DNA of 64,000 bases from Rubrivivax sp. (GTDB lineage Bacteria > Pseudomonadota > Gammaproteobacteria > Burkholderiales > Burkholderiaceae_C). The stretch spans positions 248,001-312,000 of the forward strand of contig JAHBZT010000001.1 in the NCBI GenBank assembly GCA_019635315.1, written 5' to 3'. The notes beneath the pieces are model-generated. The model had not been told where the DNA came from. It did not search any database and worked only from the letters and a program-made list of their open reading frames with translations. Positions 1 to 8,553 of the stretch are shown here, piece by piece; within the stretch, counting starts at the first letter, position 1; every line of letters starts with the position of its first letter. The position numbers and the translations under genes are program-made.

Positions 1-134
1 AGGCAGGCGCCAGCGGCGCGGAAGGTGCGAGATTGTGCGCCGAGCCCGCCCTCCGGCACGGGGCGGGAGTTCCCGCGGTACCGCCGCGTCGCCACCGGCC
101 CCGCATTCGCGGGGTGCGCGGCCGCACGCCGCGA

Positions 135-863
135 TCAGCCCGGCGCGCCCAGCCAGCCCTGCGCCTCGCCGTCGTCGGGCGGCTCGGCGGCGGCGCGCGC
201 CAGCGCCATCCAGGTCGCGAACGGCAGCCGCATCGCGCGCCGCGGCGCCGGCCGGGCGACCTCGAGCCCCGTCTCGCCGGCCAGCAGCACGCCGAACGAT
301 GCCGGCACCTCGTCGGGCTCGGCGATGCCGCGCGCCAGCACGTACCAGCACTCGCCGGCCAGCGCCAGGTAGGCGGCGCCCTTGGCCGGCCGGCGCAGGT
401 CGGCCAGCAGGTCGGCGCGGCTGACCTTGATCTCGTGCACCACCGGCTCGAGATAGTCCTCCACCGTGGTGTGGCGGATCGAGAACAGGTCCGGCATCGC
501 GACCGCCCAGTTCACCCCGCCGGATTCCCCATCGACCGGCAGCGGCGCGCGCAGCGCCAGCCCGCGCCAGACCACGCGTCCGGCGCGCTGCATCTCGCGC
601 GCCATGCGCGCCACCAGCGCCTCGTGCGCCGACAGCGCAGCCTGGGCGCGCGCACGGCCGGCCGCCAGCAGCGCCAGCCCGGCGTCGGTGACGCGCAGCG
701 TCTCGCGGCCCTGCCCGTCCCAGTGCCGCGTCAGCAGCCCGGCGGCCAGCAGGTCGAGCTCCAGCGCGTCGTGGCAGGGCCAACCGGCCGAGCGCCAGAT
801 CTCGCGCAGGCGCCGGCGTTGCGCGGGGCCCGGGGGCGAGGGCGGGGGACGCGCGGGACTCAT
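135..863 (-). CDS. Hypothetical protein, possible winged-helix plus nuclease-like core
   Basis: I do not recognise a named family with certainty. From the ATG at 863 the protein has 242 residues; an upstream ATG at 893 would add ten. The N-terminal third reads like a helix-turn-helix (a line on sorting leucine-rich helices followed by a TRHWD segment). The middle contains VVHEIKVSRADLL, which resembles the E-x-K part of a PD-(D/E)XK or MmcB-like fold, preceded by an acidic MPDLFSIR stretch. No signal peptide or membrane segment is visible. The nuclease reading is an inference; the gene itself is supported by its long uninterrupted frame and codon pattern. Confidence 0.7.
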   Translation of the reverse strand: MSPARPPPSPPGPAQRRRLREIWRSAGWPCHDALELDLLAAGLLTRHWDGQGRETLRVTDAGLALLAAGRARAQAALSAHEALVARMAREMQRAGRVVWRGLALRAPLPVDGESGGVNWAVAMPDLFSIRHTTVEDYLEPVVHEIKVSRADLLADLRRPAKGAAYLALAGECWYVLARGIAEPDEVPASFGVLLAGETGLEVARPAPRRAMRLPFATWMALARAAAEPPDDGEAQGWLGAPG

Positions 864-934
864 GTCAACAGCATGGCAAGGGTCGGCGCGCAAGCCCAGA
901 ATGCGTGCCGCCTGCCATCTTCAAGGAGTACACG

Positions 935-1183
935 ATGAGCAAGTCGTTCGCCCTCGCCGCCGCGCTGGCCCTGGCCGGCGCCGCCACCGTCGCCCACGCC
1001 CATGGCTGCCCGGGCGAGATGCGCGCCATCGACGCCAAGCTGGACACCAAGCCGCAGCTCACGGCCGAGAATGCCGAGAAGGTGAAGAAGCTGCGCGCCG
1101 ACGGCGAGGCCGCGCACAAGGCCGGCAACCATGGCGAGTCGATGCGCCTGCTGGCCGAGGCCAAGAAGCTGCTCGGCATCTGA
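935..1183 (+). CDS. Small secreted protein of unknown function
   Basis: An 82-residue protein. I chose the ATG at 935 because an AAGGAG ribosome site lies just upstream; the frame is open further left but lacks a good site. Residues 1-22 form a clear Sec signal peptide (MSKSF, alanine/leucine core, cleavage after AHA). The mature part is short, helical and lysine-rich (ENAEKVKKLRADGEAAHKAG, then HGESMRLLAEAKKLL), like small periplasmic proteins of unknown role common in Burkholderiales. No cofactor motif is visible. Confidence 0.75.
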   Translation: MSKSFALAAALALAGAATVAHAHGCPGEMRAIDAKLDTKPQLTAENAEKVKKLRADGEAAHKAGNHGESMRLLAEAKKLLGI

Positions 1184-1214
1184 CGCCTGCCGCGGCGGCC
1201 CGGCGGCCCGCCGC

Positions 1215-1496
1215 CTACTCGACGACCTGCACGCCCTTCCAGAATGCGATGCGGCCCTTGATCTGCGCGGCGGCCTCCTTGGGCTCCGGGTAGAACCAGG
1301 CCGCGTCGGGGTTGGCGTCGCCGTCGACGAACAGCGTGTGGTAGTGCGCCTGGCCCTTCCACGAGCACATCGTCTTGGTGTTGCTGGGCAGCAGGCAGTC
1401 CTTCCTGACCGCCTCGGCCGGGAAATAGTGGTTGCCCTCGACGACGACGGTGTCGTCGCTCTCGGCCACCACGGTGCCTTTCCAGATCGCCTTCAT
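1215..1496 (-). CDS. DUF427 domain-containing protein
   Basis: A 93-residue protein that fits a single DUF427 domain over its whole length, with the family's landmarks: an N-terminal MKAIWKG strand, YFP in the first third, and the C.WKG.A.Y segment (CSWKGQAHYH) near residues 50-60, then AAWFYPEPKEAA. Start is the ATG at 1496; the frame remains open upstream to 1550 but those residues are not family-like. DUF427 proteins are small beta-rich cytoplasmic proteins without an agreed biochemical role. It stands alone and is divergent from the pirin gene. Confidence 0.85.
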   Translation of the reverse strand: MKAIWKGTVVAESDDTVVVEGNHYFPAEAVRKDCLLPSNTKTMCSWKGQAHYHTLFVDGDANPDAAWFYPEPKEAAAQIKGRIAFWKGVQVVE

Positions 1497-1585
1497 CGTG
1501 CGGGGCTCCGTCGTCGCGTGGATTCGAACGGACTGTACAAGTCCCGGCAACCCGCGGCGCGGCCCGGCTCGCTACAGTGCGCGGC

Positions 1586-2455
1586 ATGGACACCACCACC
1601 CTCGCCACCGTCACCACCCCGCGCGCCGTCGAGCGCCTGGTCCAGGGCCAGGCCACCAGCGACGGCGCCGGCGTCAAGCTCGTGCGCGTGCTGACCAACA
1701 ACCTGCAGCGCCGGCTGGACCCCTTCCTGATGCTGGACGCCTTCGGCACCGACAACCCGGGCGACTACATCGGCGGCTTCCCGGACCACCCGCACCGCGG
1801 CTTCGAGACCGTGACCTACATGCTGCAGGGCCGCATGCGCCACCGCGACAGCGCCGGCAACGAGGGCCTGCTGGTGCCCGGCAGCGTGCAGTGGATGACC
1901 GCCGGCCGCGGCGTCATCCACAGCGAGATGCCCGAGCAGCAGGACGGCGCGATGGAAGGCTTCCAGCTCTGGCTCAACCTGCCGGCCAAGGACAAGATGC
2001 GCGAGCCCTGGTACCGCGACATCGCGTCAAGCGAGATCCCCGAGTGGCACGGCGAAGGCGTCACCGCGCGCGTGATCGCCGGCAGCACGCATGGCGTGGC
2101 CGGCGCCGTGCAGCGCGAGGGCACCGAGCCGCTGTACCTGGACCTGCACCTGGCACCCGAGGCGCGCTTCGAGCAGCCGCTGCCGGCGTCGCACAACGCC
2201 TTCGTCTACGTCTACCGCGGCGACTTCCTGCTCGTCGGCGACACCGCGGTGCGCCGCCAGCGCATGGCCATCCTGACCAATGCGCCCGGCAGCGACGGCA
2301 TCGTGCTGCAGGCCGGACCGCAGGCCACGCGCGCCATCCTCGTCGCCGGGCGGCCGCTGAACGAGCCGATCGCGCAGTACGGCCCCTTCGTGATGAATAC
2401 GCAGCAGGAGATCTTCCAGGCGGTGGAAGACTTCCGCGCCGGGCGGCTGGCCTGA
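1586..2455 (+). CDS. Pirin family protein
   Basis: A 289-residue bicupin of the pirin family. The N-terminal cupin carries the metal-binding set: FPDHPHRGFETVTYML around residues 60-75, then a glutamate and histidine in the VQWMTAGRGVIHSEMPE segment. The C-terminal cupin ends with the typical YGPFVMNTQQEI motif near residue 270. Known members bind iron and act as redox-sensing regulators or quercetin dioxygenases; which applies here cannot be read from sequence. I prefer the ATG at 1586 to the GTG three codons upstream. Confidence 0.88.
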   Translation: MDTTTLATVTTPRAVERLVQGQATSDGAGVKLVRVLTNNLQRRLDPFLMLDAFGTDNPGDYIGGFPDHPHRGFETVTYMLQGRMRHRDSAGNEGLLVPGSVQWMTAGRGVIHSEMPEQQDGAMEGFQLWLNLPAKDKMREPWYRDIASSEIPEWHGEGVTARVIAGSTHGVAGAVQREGTEPLYLDLHLAPEARFEQPLPASHNAFVYVYRGDFLLVGDTAVRRQRMAILTNAPGSDGIVLQAGPQATRAILVAGRPLNEPIAQYGPFVMNTQQEIFQAVEDFRAGRLA

Positions 2456-2541
2456 CCCGGCGGGCGCGCGGGCCGCGCGCTGCGCCGCGGCACGGCCGCC
2501 GGCGCGGCCCTGCGGCGCAGGTTTGACGTTACGCTGCGGCC

Positions 2542-3432
2542 ATGCGCGCCGCCGAAGCGTCCGCCGCCGAAGAGCCCGGCCCCGAGTGCCGCAACTGCGG
2601 CGCCGCGCTGCCGCGGCCGGCGCCGCCCTTCTGTGCCGAATGCGGGCAGGAGACGCGTGTGCAGGCGCCCACGGTGCGCGAATTCCTGCGCCAGTTCGGC
2701 GAGCACCACCTGTCGTCGGACGGGGCGCTGTGGCGGTCGCTGCGCCTGCTGCTGCTGCGCCCGGGCGAACTGACCAACGAATACCTGCGCGGCCGCCGTC
2801 GGCGCTACGTGCTGCCGCTGCGCCTGTACCTGTCGATCAGCGTCGTCGTGCTGCTCGGCATCAACACGCTGCTGGCGTGGCGCACGGCCGAGCTCAAGCC
2901 GCTGCAGATGGACCTGGCGACGGCGCAGTTCGTCTTCGTCGACCTCGGCGTGCAGCGCGTCGGCCTGGACCGCGGCCGCTTCTTCTGCGACGGCGTGCCC
3001 TCGGCGCTTTGCGCGCGGCTGGAGCGGCGCGTGATGGCCGACCCCGCGGCCGCCTGGCGGCTGGCCCTGGAGGCCGGCGAGCGTGCCGCGGGCAAGCTGG
3101 GCACGGCGATGTTCGTGCTGATGCCCGCCTTCGCGCTGCTGCTGCTCGCCGCCTTCGCCGGCCAGCGCTGGCGTTATGCCGAGCACCTGGTCTTCGCGCT
3201 GCACGTGCATGCCTTCTGGATGCTGGCCGTCGGCGTGGCGGCGCCCGGCGTGCCCGTGCTGGCCCCGCTGGCCGCGCTGGCGGTCCCGGTCTACGCCGCA
3301 CTCGCTGCGCGCCGCGTCTATGGCGGCCGCTTCTGGACGCTGGCGCTGCGGCTGCTGGCGGTGACGGCGGCCTATCTGGTGCTGCTGGCGCTGGCGGTCA
3401 GCGCGCTGATGCTGTGGGCGCTCCTGCAGTGA
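2542..3432 (+). CDS. DUF3667 domain-containing membrane protein with zinc ribbon
   Basis: A 296-residue protein. Residues 12-36 hold a zinc ribbon (C-R-N-C then C-A-E-C), followed by the DUF3667 signature: FLRQFGEHHLSSDGALWRSL, PGELTNEYLRGRRRRYVLPLRLY around residues 50-95. Several hydrophobic segments follow (about 95-112, 190-210, 222-255, 272-293), so it is an inner-membrane protein with a cytoplasmic N-terminus. Function of the family is unknown. It is a single gene with hairpin repeats directly downstream. Confidence 0.85.
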   Translation: MRAAEASAAEEPGPECRNCGAALPRPAPPFCAECGQETRVQAPTVREFLRQFGEHHLSSDGALWRSLRLLLLRPGELTNEYLRGRRRRYVLPLRLYLSISVVVLLGINTLLAWRTAELKPLQMDLATAQFVFVDLGVQRVGLDRGRFFCDGVPSALCARLERRVMADPAAAWRLALEAGERAAGKLGTAMFVLMPAFALLLLAAFAGQRWRYAEHLVFALHVHAFWMLAVGVAAPGVPVLAPLAALAVPVYAALAARRVYGGRFWTLALRLLAVTAAYLVLLALAVSALMLWALLQ

Positions 3433-3450
3433 CGGGGCCGCTCGGGCCGC

Positions 3451-3581
3451 GGCGCATGTCCGTCCGCAGGGACGGTCATGCGTCCGGGCTCAGCCTTGCA
3501 GGCCGCGCTCGCGCTGGCAGGCGCTCGCCCTTCGCCAGGCGCATGCCCGTCCGCAGGGACGGTCATGCGTCCGGGCTCAGC
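3451..3581. repeat. Two copies of a 44-bp hairpin repeat
   Basis: Positions 3451-3494 and 3538-3581 are the same 44-bp unit with one mismatch. Each contains an imperfect inverted repeat, GCATGYCCGTCC then GCAG then GGACGGTCATGC, so each can fold into a hairpin. The 43 bases between them contain GCAGGCCGCGCTCGC (3498-3512), which recurs exactly at 38400-38414. The pair lies between the DUF3667 gene and the convergent DUF4397 gene and may act as a bidirectional terminator or be a REP-like element. Confidence 0.85.
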
Positions 3582-4899
3582 GATCCCGGCGCGGGATGCC
3601 GGTGGGTGCGGCGAGCGGGCCGACGACGAAGACGCTGTAGACGCCGCCGCCGTCCAGCCGCTGGTCGATCGCGGTGAACAGCGGCGCCGGCTGGCCCGAT
3701 GCGGTGACGGCCAGCCGCGCCGTCGTCGTCGCCGCGAACGACGCATAGGCGGAGCCTTCGCCGGGCAGCACGCCGTCGGCGGCGGGCACGAAGTCCACCG
3801 TCAGCGCCAGCGGCGCCGCGAGGTCGGCGACGCCGTGCACCAGCCGCACGCGCGCCTGCGCGGCGTCGAGCGCCGGGCGGTTGTCGTCCTCCAGCCAGCT
3901 CGCGGCCGCCGCCGCGGGCCGGCCGCGCACGAGCAGCGTGAAGTCCCCGCCGGCGGCCAGCACCACGTCGGCCGCGGCCAGCGGCGCGCCGTCGACGGCC
4001 AGCGCCACCGGCTGCGTGCCCGCCGGCACCAGCGCATACAGCCCGACCGCCGGCGAGCCGACCGCATTCATCAGCGCCACGCCGCCGACCGTGGCGCCTA
4101 CCGTGGCGCCGTCGGCGAGACCGGCGACCACGCGCACGCGGGCCGCCGTGCCGTCCAGCCGCGCGACGCCGGCCTGCTGCGACAGCAGCAGCGCATGGAC
4201 CAGCGCACCGCCGCGCGACGGCGTCAGCACCAGCGTCGCGACCTCGCGGCTGGCCAGCGTCAGCGCCGGCAGGTCCAGCCGCAGGTCGGTCTTGCTACCG
4301 GCGGCCGTCACGCGCAGCCGCCAGCCGCGGCTGTCCACCGCGAGCGCATTGCCCAGCACGCCGGCCGCCGCGCCGGCCTGCAGCGGCACCGCGGTGGCGA
4401 GATCGTCGCCCGGGGCCGTCAGGTAGACGTCCAGCGCCCCGGCCTCCGGCGCGGCGTTGAAGACACGCAGCAACGCACGCCCGCTGTCGGGCTGGGCGGC
4501 GTTCTCGTCCAGCAGCGCGGCCTGCAGCGCGCCTTCGCGGCCCCAGGCCAGCAGCGTCGTGTAGCGGTTGCGCGCCAGCGCGGCCGCGATCGATAGCAGC
4601 GGCGTCGCCGATCCGGCGCGCGCCAGTTGCAGCGTGGGCGTGCCCGGGTCCAGTTGCAGGTAGCCGGCCGCTTCGCCATAGGCGATGCGGCCCTGGCGCA
4701 GGCCGTCGTCGACGCGCAGGTCCAGCTCGGCGTAGCCGCTGGCGTTGATCACGCGCAGCTGGGCCTTGCTGCGGTCGACGCCGGCGTCGCCGCAGCCGGC
4801 CAGCAGCATGCCCAGCGCCAGCGCGGCGGCCAGCAGCAGCGGGCCGGGCCAGCGCGACGGCGACCGGAAGGAACAGAACCGGGGCAGGGACCGGTGCAT
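3577..4899 (-). CDS. DUF4397 domain-containing lipoprotein
   Basis: A lipoprotein of about 440 residues. The N-terminus has a basic stretch, a long hydrophobic core and a lipobox LLAGC, so it should be lipidated and exported. The mature chain is built of DUF4397 units, visible as LRVINASG near the start, LLRVFNAAPEAGALDVYLT in the middle and VRLVHGVADLAAPLALTVD near the end. Such proteins are surface or periplasmic beta-sandwich repeats of unknown function. An AGAGG site is well spaced for the ATG at 4899; an ATG three codons upstream (4908) is the alternative. Confidence 0.85.
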   Translation of the reverse strand: MHRSLPRFCSFRSPSRWPGPLLLAAALALGMLLAGCGDAGVDRSKAQLRVINASGYAELDLRVDDGLRQGRIAYGEAAGYLQLDPGTPTLQLARAGSATPLLSIAAALARNRYTTLLAWGREGALQAALLDENAAQPDSGRALLRVFNAAPEAGALDVYLTAPGDDLATAVPLQAGAAAGVLGNALAVDSRGWRLRVTAAGSKTDLRLDLPALTLASREVATLVLTPSRGGALVHALLLSQQAGVARLDGTAARVRVVAGLADGATVGATVGGVALMNAVGSPAVGLYALVPAGTQPVALAVDGAPLAAADVVLAAGGDFTLLVRGRPAAAAASWLEDDNRPALDAAQARVRLVHGVADLAAPLALTVDFVPAADGVLPGEGSAYASFAATTTARLAVTASGQPAPLFTAIDQRLDGGGVYSVFVVGPLAAPTGIPRRDR

Positions 4900-4968
4900 C
4901 GTCGGCATCCTCTGCGGCCTCGGGCGGGAAGCGGGCCGTGCCGCGATGATGCCCGCAAGCGCGCCGCC

Positions 4969-5256
4969 TCACCCGCGCGCCGTGGCGCGCGGCGGCTCGG
5001 CCAGGTGCAGCTGCAGCCAGAAGCCCAGCGGCAGCTGCGCCGCCACGGCGTCGGGGCTCGCATGCTCGCGCACGAGCAGCCCGCGTTCGAGGTCGTGGCT
5101 GGAGTCGAACCAGCCGCAGCCCAGCGGACGTTCGTCGGCGGCCGGCGCCGGCGCGGCCGCGGTCGGCGCGTCGGCCCAGTCCGGGGCGCGGCGGCCGCGG
5201 CGCGGCGTCGCGCGCGGGGCGGTCAGCAGGGACAGCAGCGGTTCGAGCAGGCTCAT
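4969..5256 (-). CDS. Hypothetical small protein
   Basis: An open frame of 95 residues from the ATG at 5256 (MSLLEPLLSLL), with a GGGAG site upstream. The middle is low-complexity (proline, alanine, arginine); the C-terminal half contains GCGWFDSSHDLERGLLVREH and LPLGFWLQLHL, which look like structured protein. This pattern is seen in small Burkholderiales proteins of unknown role. The frame is open to 5340, but the extra residues are histidine/arginine-rich and unlikely. Confidence 0.6.
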   Translation of the reverse strand: MSLLEPLLSLLTAPRATPRRGRRAPDWADAPTAAAPAPAADERPLGCGWFDSSHDLERGLLVREHASPDAVAAQLPLGFWLQLHLAEPPRATARG

Positions 5257-5420
5257 GGCGGGCTCCCGGTCGGCGGCGTGGCGGGTGGGCATCTGGTGGT
5301 CCGCATGCTCGGGCGCCGCGCGCCGGCGGGCCATCGCCACGAGGTCGGAACCGGCGGGGGGCTCGGGCGGGGGTGGCGCCGCACACCCCCGGCCGGGGGG
5401 GCCGGCTACGATCGACGCCC

Positions 5421-6104
5421 ATGTGTGGCCGCTATGTCGTCGCCTACGACCCGCAGACGCTGGTCGCCGGCTTCAGCCTGACCCGCGTGACGCCCTTTCC
5501 GCGGCGCTGGAACGTCGCGCCGCAGTCCGACGTGCCGGTGGTCTACGAGACGCGCGAGGGCGAGCGCATCGCCGAGACCATGCGCTGGGGCCTGCTGCCG
5601 CACTGGGCGCGCGACGAGCGGCTGGCGCACAAGCTCAACAACGCGCGCGCCGAGGGCCTGTTCGAGAAGCCCTCGTTCCGCCAGGCGGCGCGCCGCCGGC
5701 GCTGCCTGCTGCCGGCCAGCGGCTTCTACGAATGGCAGGCCACGCCGGCAGGCAAGCAGCCCTGGTTCATCAGCGCGCGCGACGGCAGCCTGCTCGCGAT
5801 GGCCGGCTTGTTCGAGGCCTGGCGGCCCGACGAGAGCGCGCCCTGGCGCATGACCTGCTGCGTCGTGACGACCGACGCCAATGCGCTGATGGCGCCCATC
5901 CACGACCGCATGCCGGTGCTGGTGCCGCGCGAGCACTGGGCGCGCTGGCTCTCGCGCGAGCTGCAGGAGCCGGCCGCGGTCGCGCCACTGCTGGTGCCGG
6001 CGCCGGCCGGCGTGCTGCAGGCCTGGCCGGTGTCCCGCGCGGTCAGCCCCGGCCGTGCCGAGGGCGAGGCCTTGGTCGTGCCGGTGGGCGAGACAGTGGT
6101 CTGA
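5421..6104 (+). CDS. SOS response-associated peptidase (SRAP, HMCES/YedK family)
   Basis: A 227-residue SRAP protein. These proteins crosslink to abasic sites in single-stranded DNA through the N-terminal cysteine, shielding them during replication. All expected active-site residues are present: Cys2 (MCGRY), Asn74 in LNNARAE, Glu104 in GFYEW and His161 in PIHDRMPVL. The start is fixed by the need for Cys2; the open frame upstream to 5373 is not used. Length is normal for the family. Confidence 0.95.
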   Translation: MCGRYVVAYDPQTLVAGFSLTRVTPFPRRWNVAPQSDVPVVYETREGERIAETMRWGLLPHWARDERLAHKLNNARAEGLFEKPSFRQAARRRRCLLPASGFYEWQATPAGKQPWFISARDGSLLAMAGLFEAWRPDESAPWRMTCCVVTTDANALMAPIHDRMPVLVPREHWARWLSRELQEPAAVAPLLVPAPAGVLQAWPVSRAVSPGRAEGEALVVPVGETVV

Positions 6105-6135
6105 AGGCCGGCCCGCCGGTCAACCGGTCAGCGGA

Positions 6136-6714
6136 TCAACCGAAAGGCCGCACGCCGATCCAGGCCGCGTGCGCCCAGAACGCGAAGCCCGCCCAGGCCG
6201 CGAGGCCGACGACCACCGCCGCCACGGTCGGCCCGGCGCGGCCCGGCGCGTAGGCGACGCGGCCCGCGCGGTCGCGCGCGCGTGCCGCGCGGAAGCTGAA
6301 CACGGCCCACAGCAGGAAGCCGCCGAACAGCAGCAGGTCGGCCAGCGTGTTGTTGGCCACCAGGTGGGCCAGCGCCCAGAGCTTCACGCCCAGCACCATC
6401 GGGTGGTGCAGCTTCGCCTTGATCGCATTGCCCGGCACGTAGGCCGCGACCAGCAGCACGAAGGCCGGCAGCGTGAGCAGCGAAGCCAGGTGGCGCGTCC
6501 ACACCGGCGTCGCCCACAGCAGCGTCGGGTCCTGGCGGGCCTGGCCGTAGCCGTAGATCACGAGCACGAAGCCGACGATCGACAGCACCGAGTACAGGCC
6601 CTTGAACGGCCCTTCGCCGAGCCTGGCGCGCAGCCGCGTGCGCAGGTCCTCCGACACGATGCGCAGCGAGTGCACGCCGAGGAAGATCACGAGGCCGAGG
6701 ATCAGCAGCGTCAT
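6136..6714 (-). CDS. NnrU family membrane protein
   Basis: A 192-residue polytopic membrane protein of the NnrU family. The start MTLLILGLVIFLGVHSLRI, the LRARLGEGPFKGLYS loop and the AKLHHPMVLGVKLWALAHL segment are family hallmarks; six hydrophobic stretches are visible. NnrU was first linked to denitrification in Rhodobacter and is related to NnrS/isoprenylcysteine methyltransferase-like folds; its reaction is not established. It diverges from the MaoC gene with a 57-bp gap that must hold both promoters. Confidence 0.9.
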   Translation of the reverse strand: MTLLILGLVIFLGVHSLRIVSEDLRTRLRARLGEGPFKGLYSVLSIVGFVLVIYGYGQARQDPTLLWATPVWTRHLASLLTLPAFVLLVAAYVPGNAIKAKLHHPMVLGVKLWALAHLVANNTLADLLLFGGFLLWAVFSFRAARARDRAGRVAYAPGRAGPTVAAVVVGLAAWAGFAFWAHAAWIGVRPFG

Positions 6715-6771
6715 GGCAGTGTCGGGTCGGTGACGGTCCTGCGATTGTCGCCGCGGCTATGCTCGGCACCG

Positions 6772-7281
6772 ATGACGGAAACGATGACCCCGCAGACGGC
6801 GCCGCGCTGGTGGTGGGAGGACTTCCCGGTCGGCCGCACGATGGAATTCGGCGCCATGCCGGTCACGCGCGAGGCCGTGCTCGCCTTCGCGCGCGAGTTC
6901 GACCCGCAGCCCTTCCACCTGGACGACGAGGCCGCCGGCGCCAGCCTGTTCGGCCGCCTGTGCGCCAGCGGCTGGCACACCGCCGCGATGGCGATGCGCA
7001 TGATGTGCGACGGCTACCTGCTGGACTCGGCCAGCCTGGGCTCGCCGGGCATCGACGAGTTGCGCTGGCTGGCGCCGGTCTATCCGGGCGACACGCTGTC
7101 CACCGGCTTCGAGGTCGTCGCCGCGCGGCCGATGGCCAGCCGGCCCGGGGTCGGGCTGGTGCAGCTGAAGTGGACCGTGCGCAACCAGCGCCGGCAGCCG
7201 GTGATGACGATGCAGGGCTGGGGCATGTTCCGCCAGCGCGCGGCGGCGGCCGGGGCGGCGCCGGCCGGCGCGCAGTCCTGA
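6772..7281 (+). CDS. MaoC family dehydratase
   Basis: A 169-residue hotdog-fold protein of the MaoC/R-hydratase type. The motif FAREFDPQPFHLDDEAA near residues 38-54 contains the catalytic Asp and His of (R)-specific enoyl-CoA hydratases, followed by ASGWHTAAMAMRMM and PVYPGDTL. The likely role is hydration of a trans-2-enoyl-CoA, in fatty acid or polyhydroxyalkanoate metabolism. I chose the ATG at 6772; a second ATG at 6784 is possible. The stop is followed by a C-run, G-run and T-run (7283-7298) that may be a weak terminator. Confidence 0.9.
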   Translation: MTETMTPQTAPRWWWEDFPVGRTMEFGAMPVTREAVLAFAREFDPQPFHLDDEAAGASLFGRLCASGWHTAAMAMRMMCDGYLLDSASLGSPGIDELRWLAPVYPGDTLSTGFEVVAARPMASRPGVGLVQLKWTVRNQRRQPVMTMQGWGMFRQRAAAAGAAPAGAQS

Positions 7282-7396
7282 GCCCCCCCGGGGTTTTTCC
7301 GGCACGGGCCTTGCTGGCCCACAATCGCGCCCCAGCGCGGCCGCCGGCCGCGGTCAGCTCCCGTCCCGTTCCACGCTAGCCAAGGAAAGCTCCGCC

Positions 7397-8533
7397 ATGT
7401 CGACGACTCCCTTCCGCCTCGCCCGCGTGCTGCGGGCCGCCGGCCTGGCCCTGGGCCTGGCCACCCTGGCCGCCGGCGCCTTCGCGCAGGCCGCCGAACC
7501 GAAGGTGCTGAATGTCCTGAACTGGGCCGACTACATCGGGCCGGAGACGATCAAGAATTTCGAGAAGGAAACCGGCATCAAGGTGCGCTACGACGCGGCG
7601 ATCGAGAGCAACGAGACGCTGCACGCGCGCCTGGTCGCCGGCCGCACCGGCTACGACATCGTGGTGCCGAGCGCGCACTTCGCCAAGCGCCAGATCGAGG
7701 CCGGGCTGTTCCAGCCGCTGGACCGCAGCCAGCTGCCCAACTGGAAGAACCTGGACGAGGCGCTGCTGGCCAAGCTGGCCGAGGCCGACGCCGGCAACAA
7801 GCACCTGGTGACCTGGATGTGGGGCTTCGTCACCGTCGGCATCAACGTCGACAAGGTCAAGGCAGCGCTGGGCGCGACGCCGATGCCCGAGAACCCGCTG
7901 GACCTGATCTTCAAGCCGGAGTACTCGAGCAAGCTCAAGAGTTGCGGCATCCACGTGCTGGACTCGGCCAGCGAGGTGGTCCCGGTGGCGATGATCTACG
8001 CCGGCATGAACGGCTACAGCAACAATGCCAAGGACTACGACGCGGCGCGCAAGGTGCTGCTGGACGCGCGCCCGAACATCACGCGCATCTTCTCGCCGGG
8101 CCCGATCAACGACCTGGCGGCCGGGCAGATCTGCGTCTCGCTCGGCTACTCGGGCGACTTCAACATCGCGCGCGACCGCGCCGCCGAGGGCAAGACCGGG
8201 CAGAACATCCAGGCCCTGATCCCGCCGCGCGGCGCGACGATGTTCTTCGACACGATGGCGATCCCCAAGGACGCCAAGCACCCGAAGAATGCGCACCTGT
8301 TCATCAACTACATCCTGCGCCCGCAGGTGCACGCCGAGCTGACCAACGAGGTCTTCTTCGGCAACCCGAATGCGGCGAGCAAGCCCTTCGTCAAGCCCGA
8401 GCTGGCATCGAACCCGACGATCTTCCCGAGCGCGGACGAGATCAAGAAGCTCGCGGTGCCGCAGCCGCTGAGCAACGAGGCGCGCCGCGTGCAGACGCGC
8501 GTCTTCACCGACTTCAAGGCCAATCGGCGCTGA
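7397..8533 (+). CDS. Polyamine ABC transporter substrate-binding protein (PotF/PotD-like)
   Basis: A 378-residue periplasmic binding protein. A Sec signal peptide (residues 1-30, ending AFAQA) precedes VLNVLNWADYIGPETIKNFE, the characteristic opening of spermidine/putrescine receptors. Other family segments are DIVVPSAHFAKRQIEAGLFQ, VTWMWGFVTVGINVDKV and GYSGDFNIARDRA. It should deliver putrescine or spermidine to an ABC importer, but no PotGHI-type ATPase or permease lies in the window. The next gene, an ornithine cyclodeaminase homologue, follows within about 20 bases and suggests a shared link with ornithine-derived amines. Confidence 0.92.
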   Translation: MSTTPFRLARVLRAAGLALGLATLAAGAFAQAAEPKVLNVLNWADYIGPETIKNFEKETGIKVRYDAAIESNETLHARLVAGRTGYDIVVPSAHFAKRQIEAGLFQPLDRSQLPNWKNLDEALLAKLAEADAGNKHLVTWMWGFVTVGINVDKVKAALGATPMPENPLDLIFKPEYSSKLKSCGIHVLDSASEVVPVAMIYAGMNGYSNNAKDYDAARKVLLDARPNITRIFSPGPINDLAAGQICVSLGYSGDFNIARDRAAEGKTGQNIQALIPPRGATMFFDTMAIPKDAKHPKNAHLFINYILRPQVHAELTNEVFFGNPNAASKPFVKPELASNPTIFPSADEIKKLAVPQPLSNEARRVQTRVFTDFKANRR

Positions 8534-8553
8534 GCAGCGCGCGGGCCGGCGCG

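Noticed and set aside
1-134. A gene in the first 134 bases
   Set aside because: Frames are open but short and of shadow-type composition; nothing could be supported.
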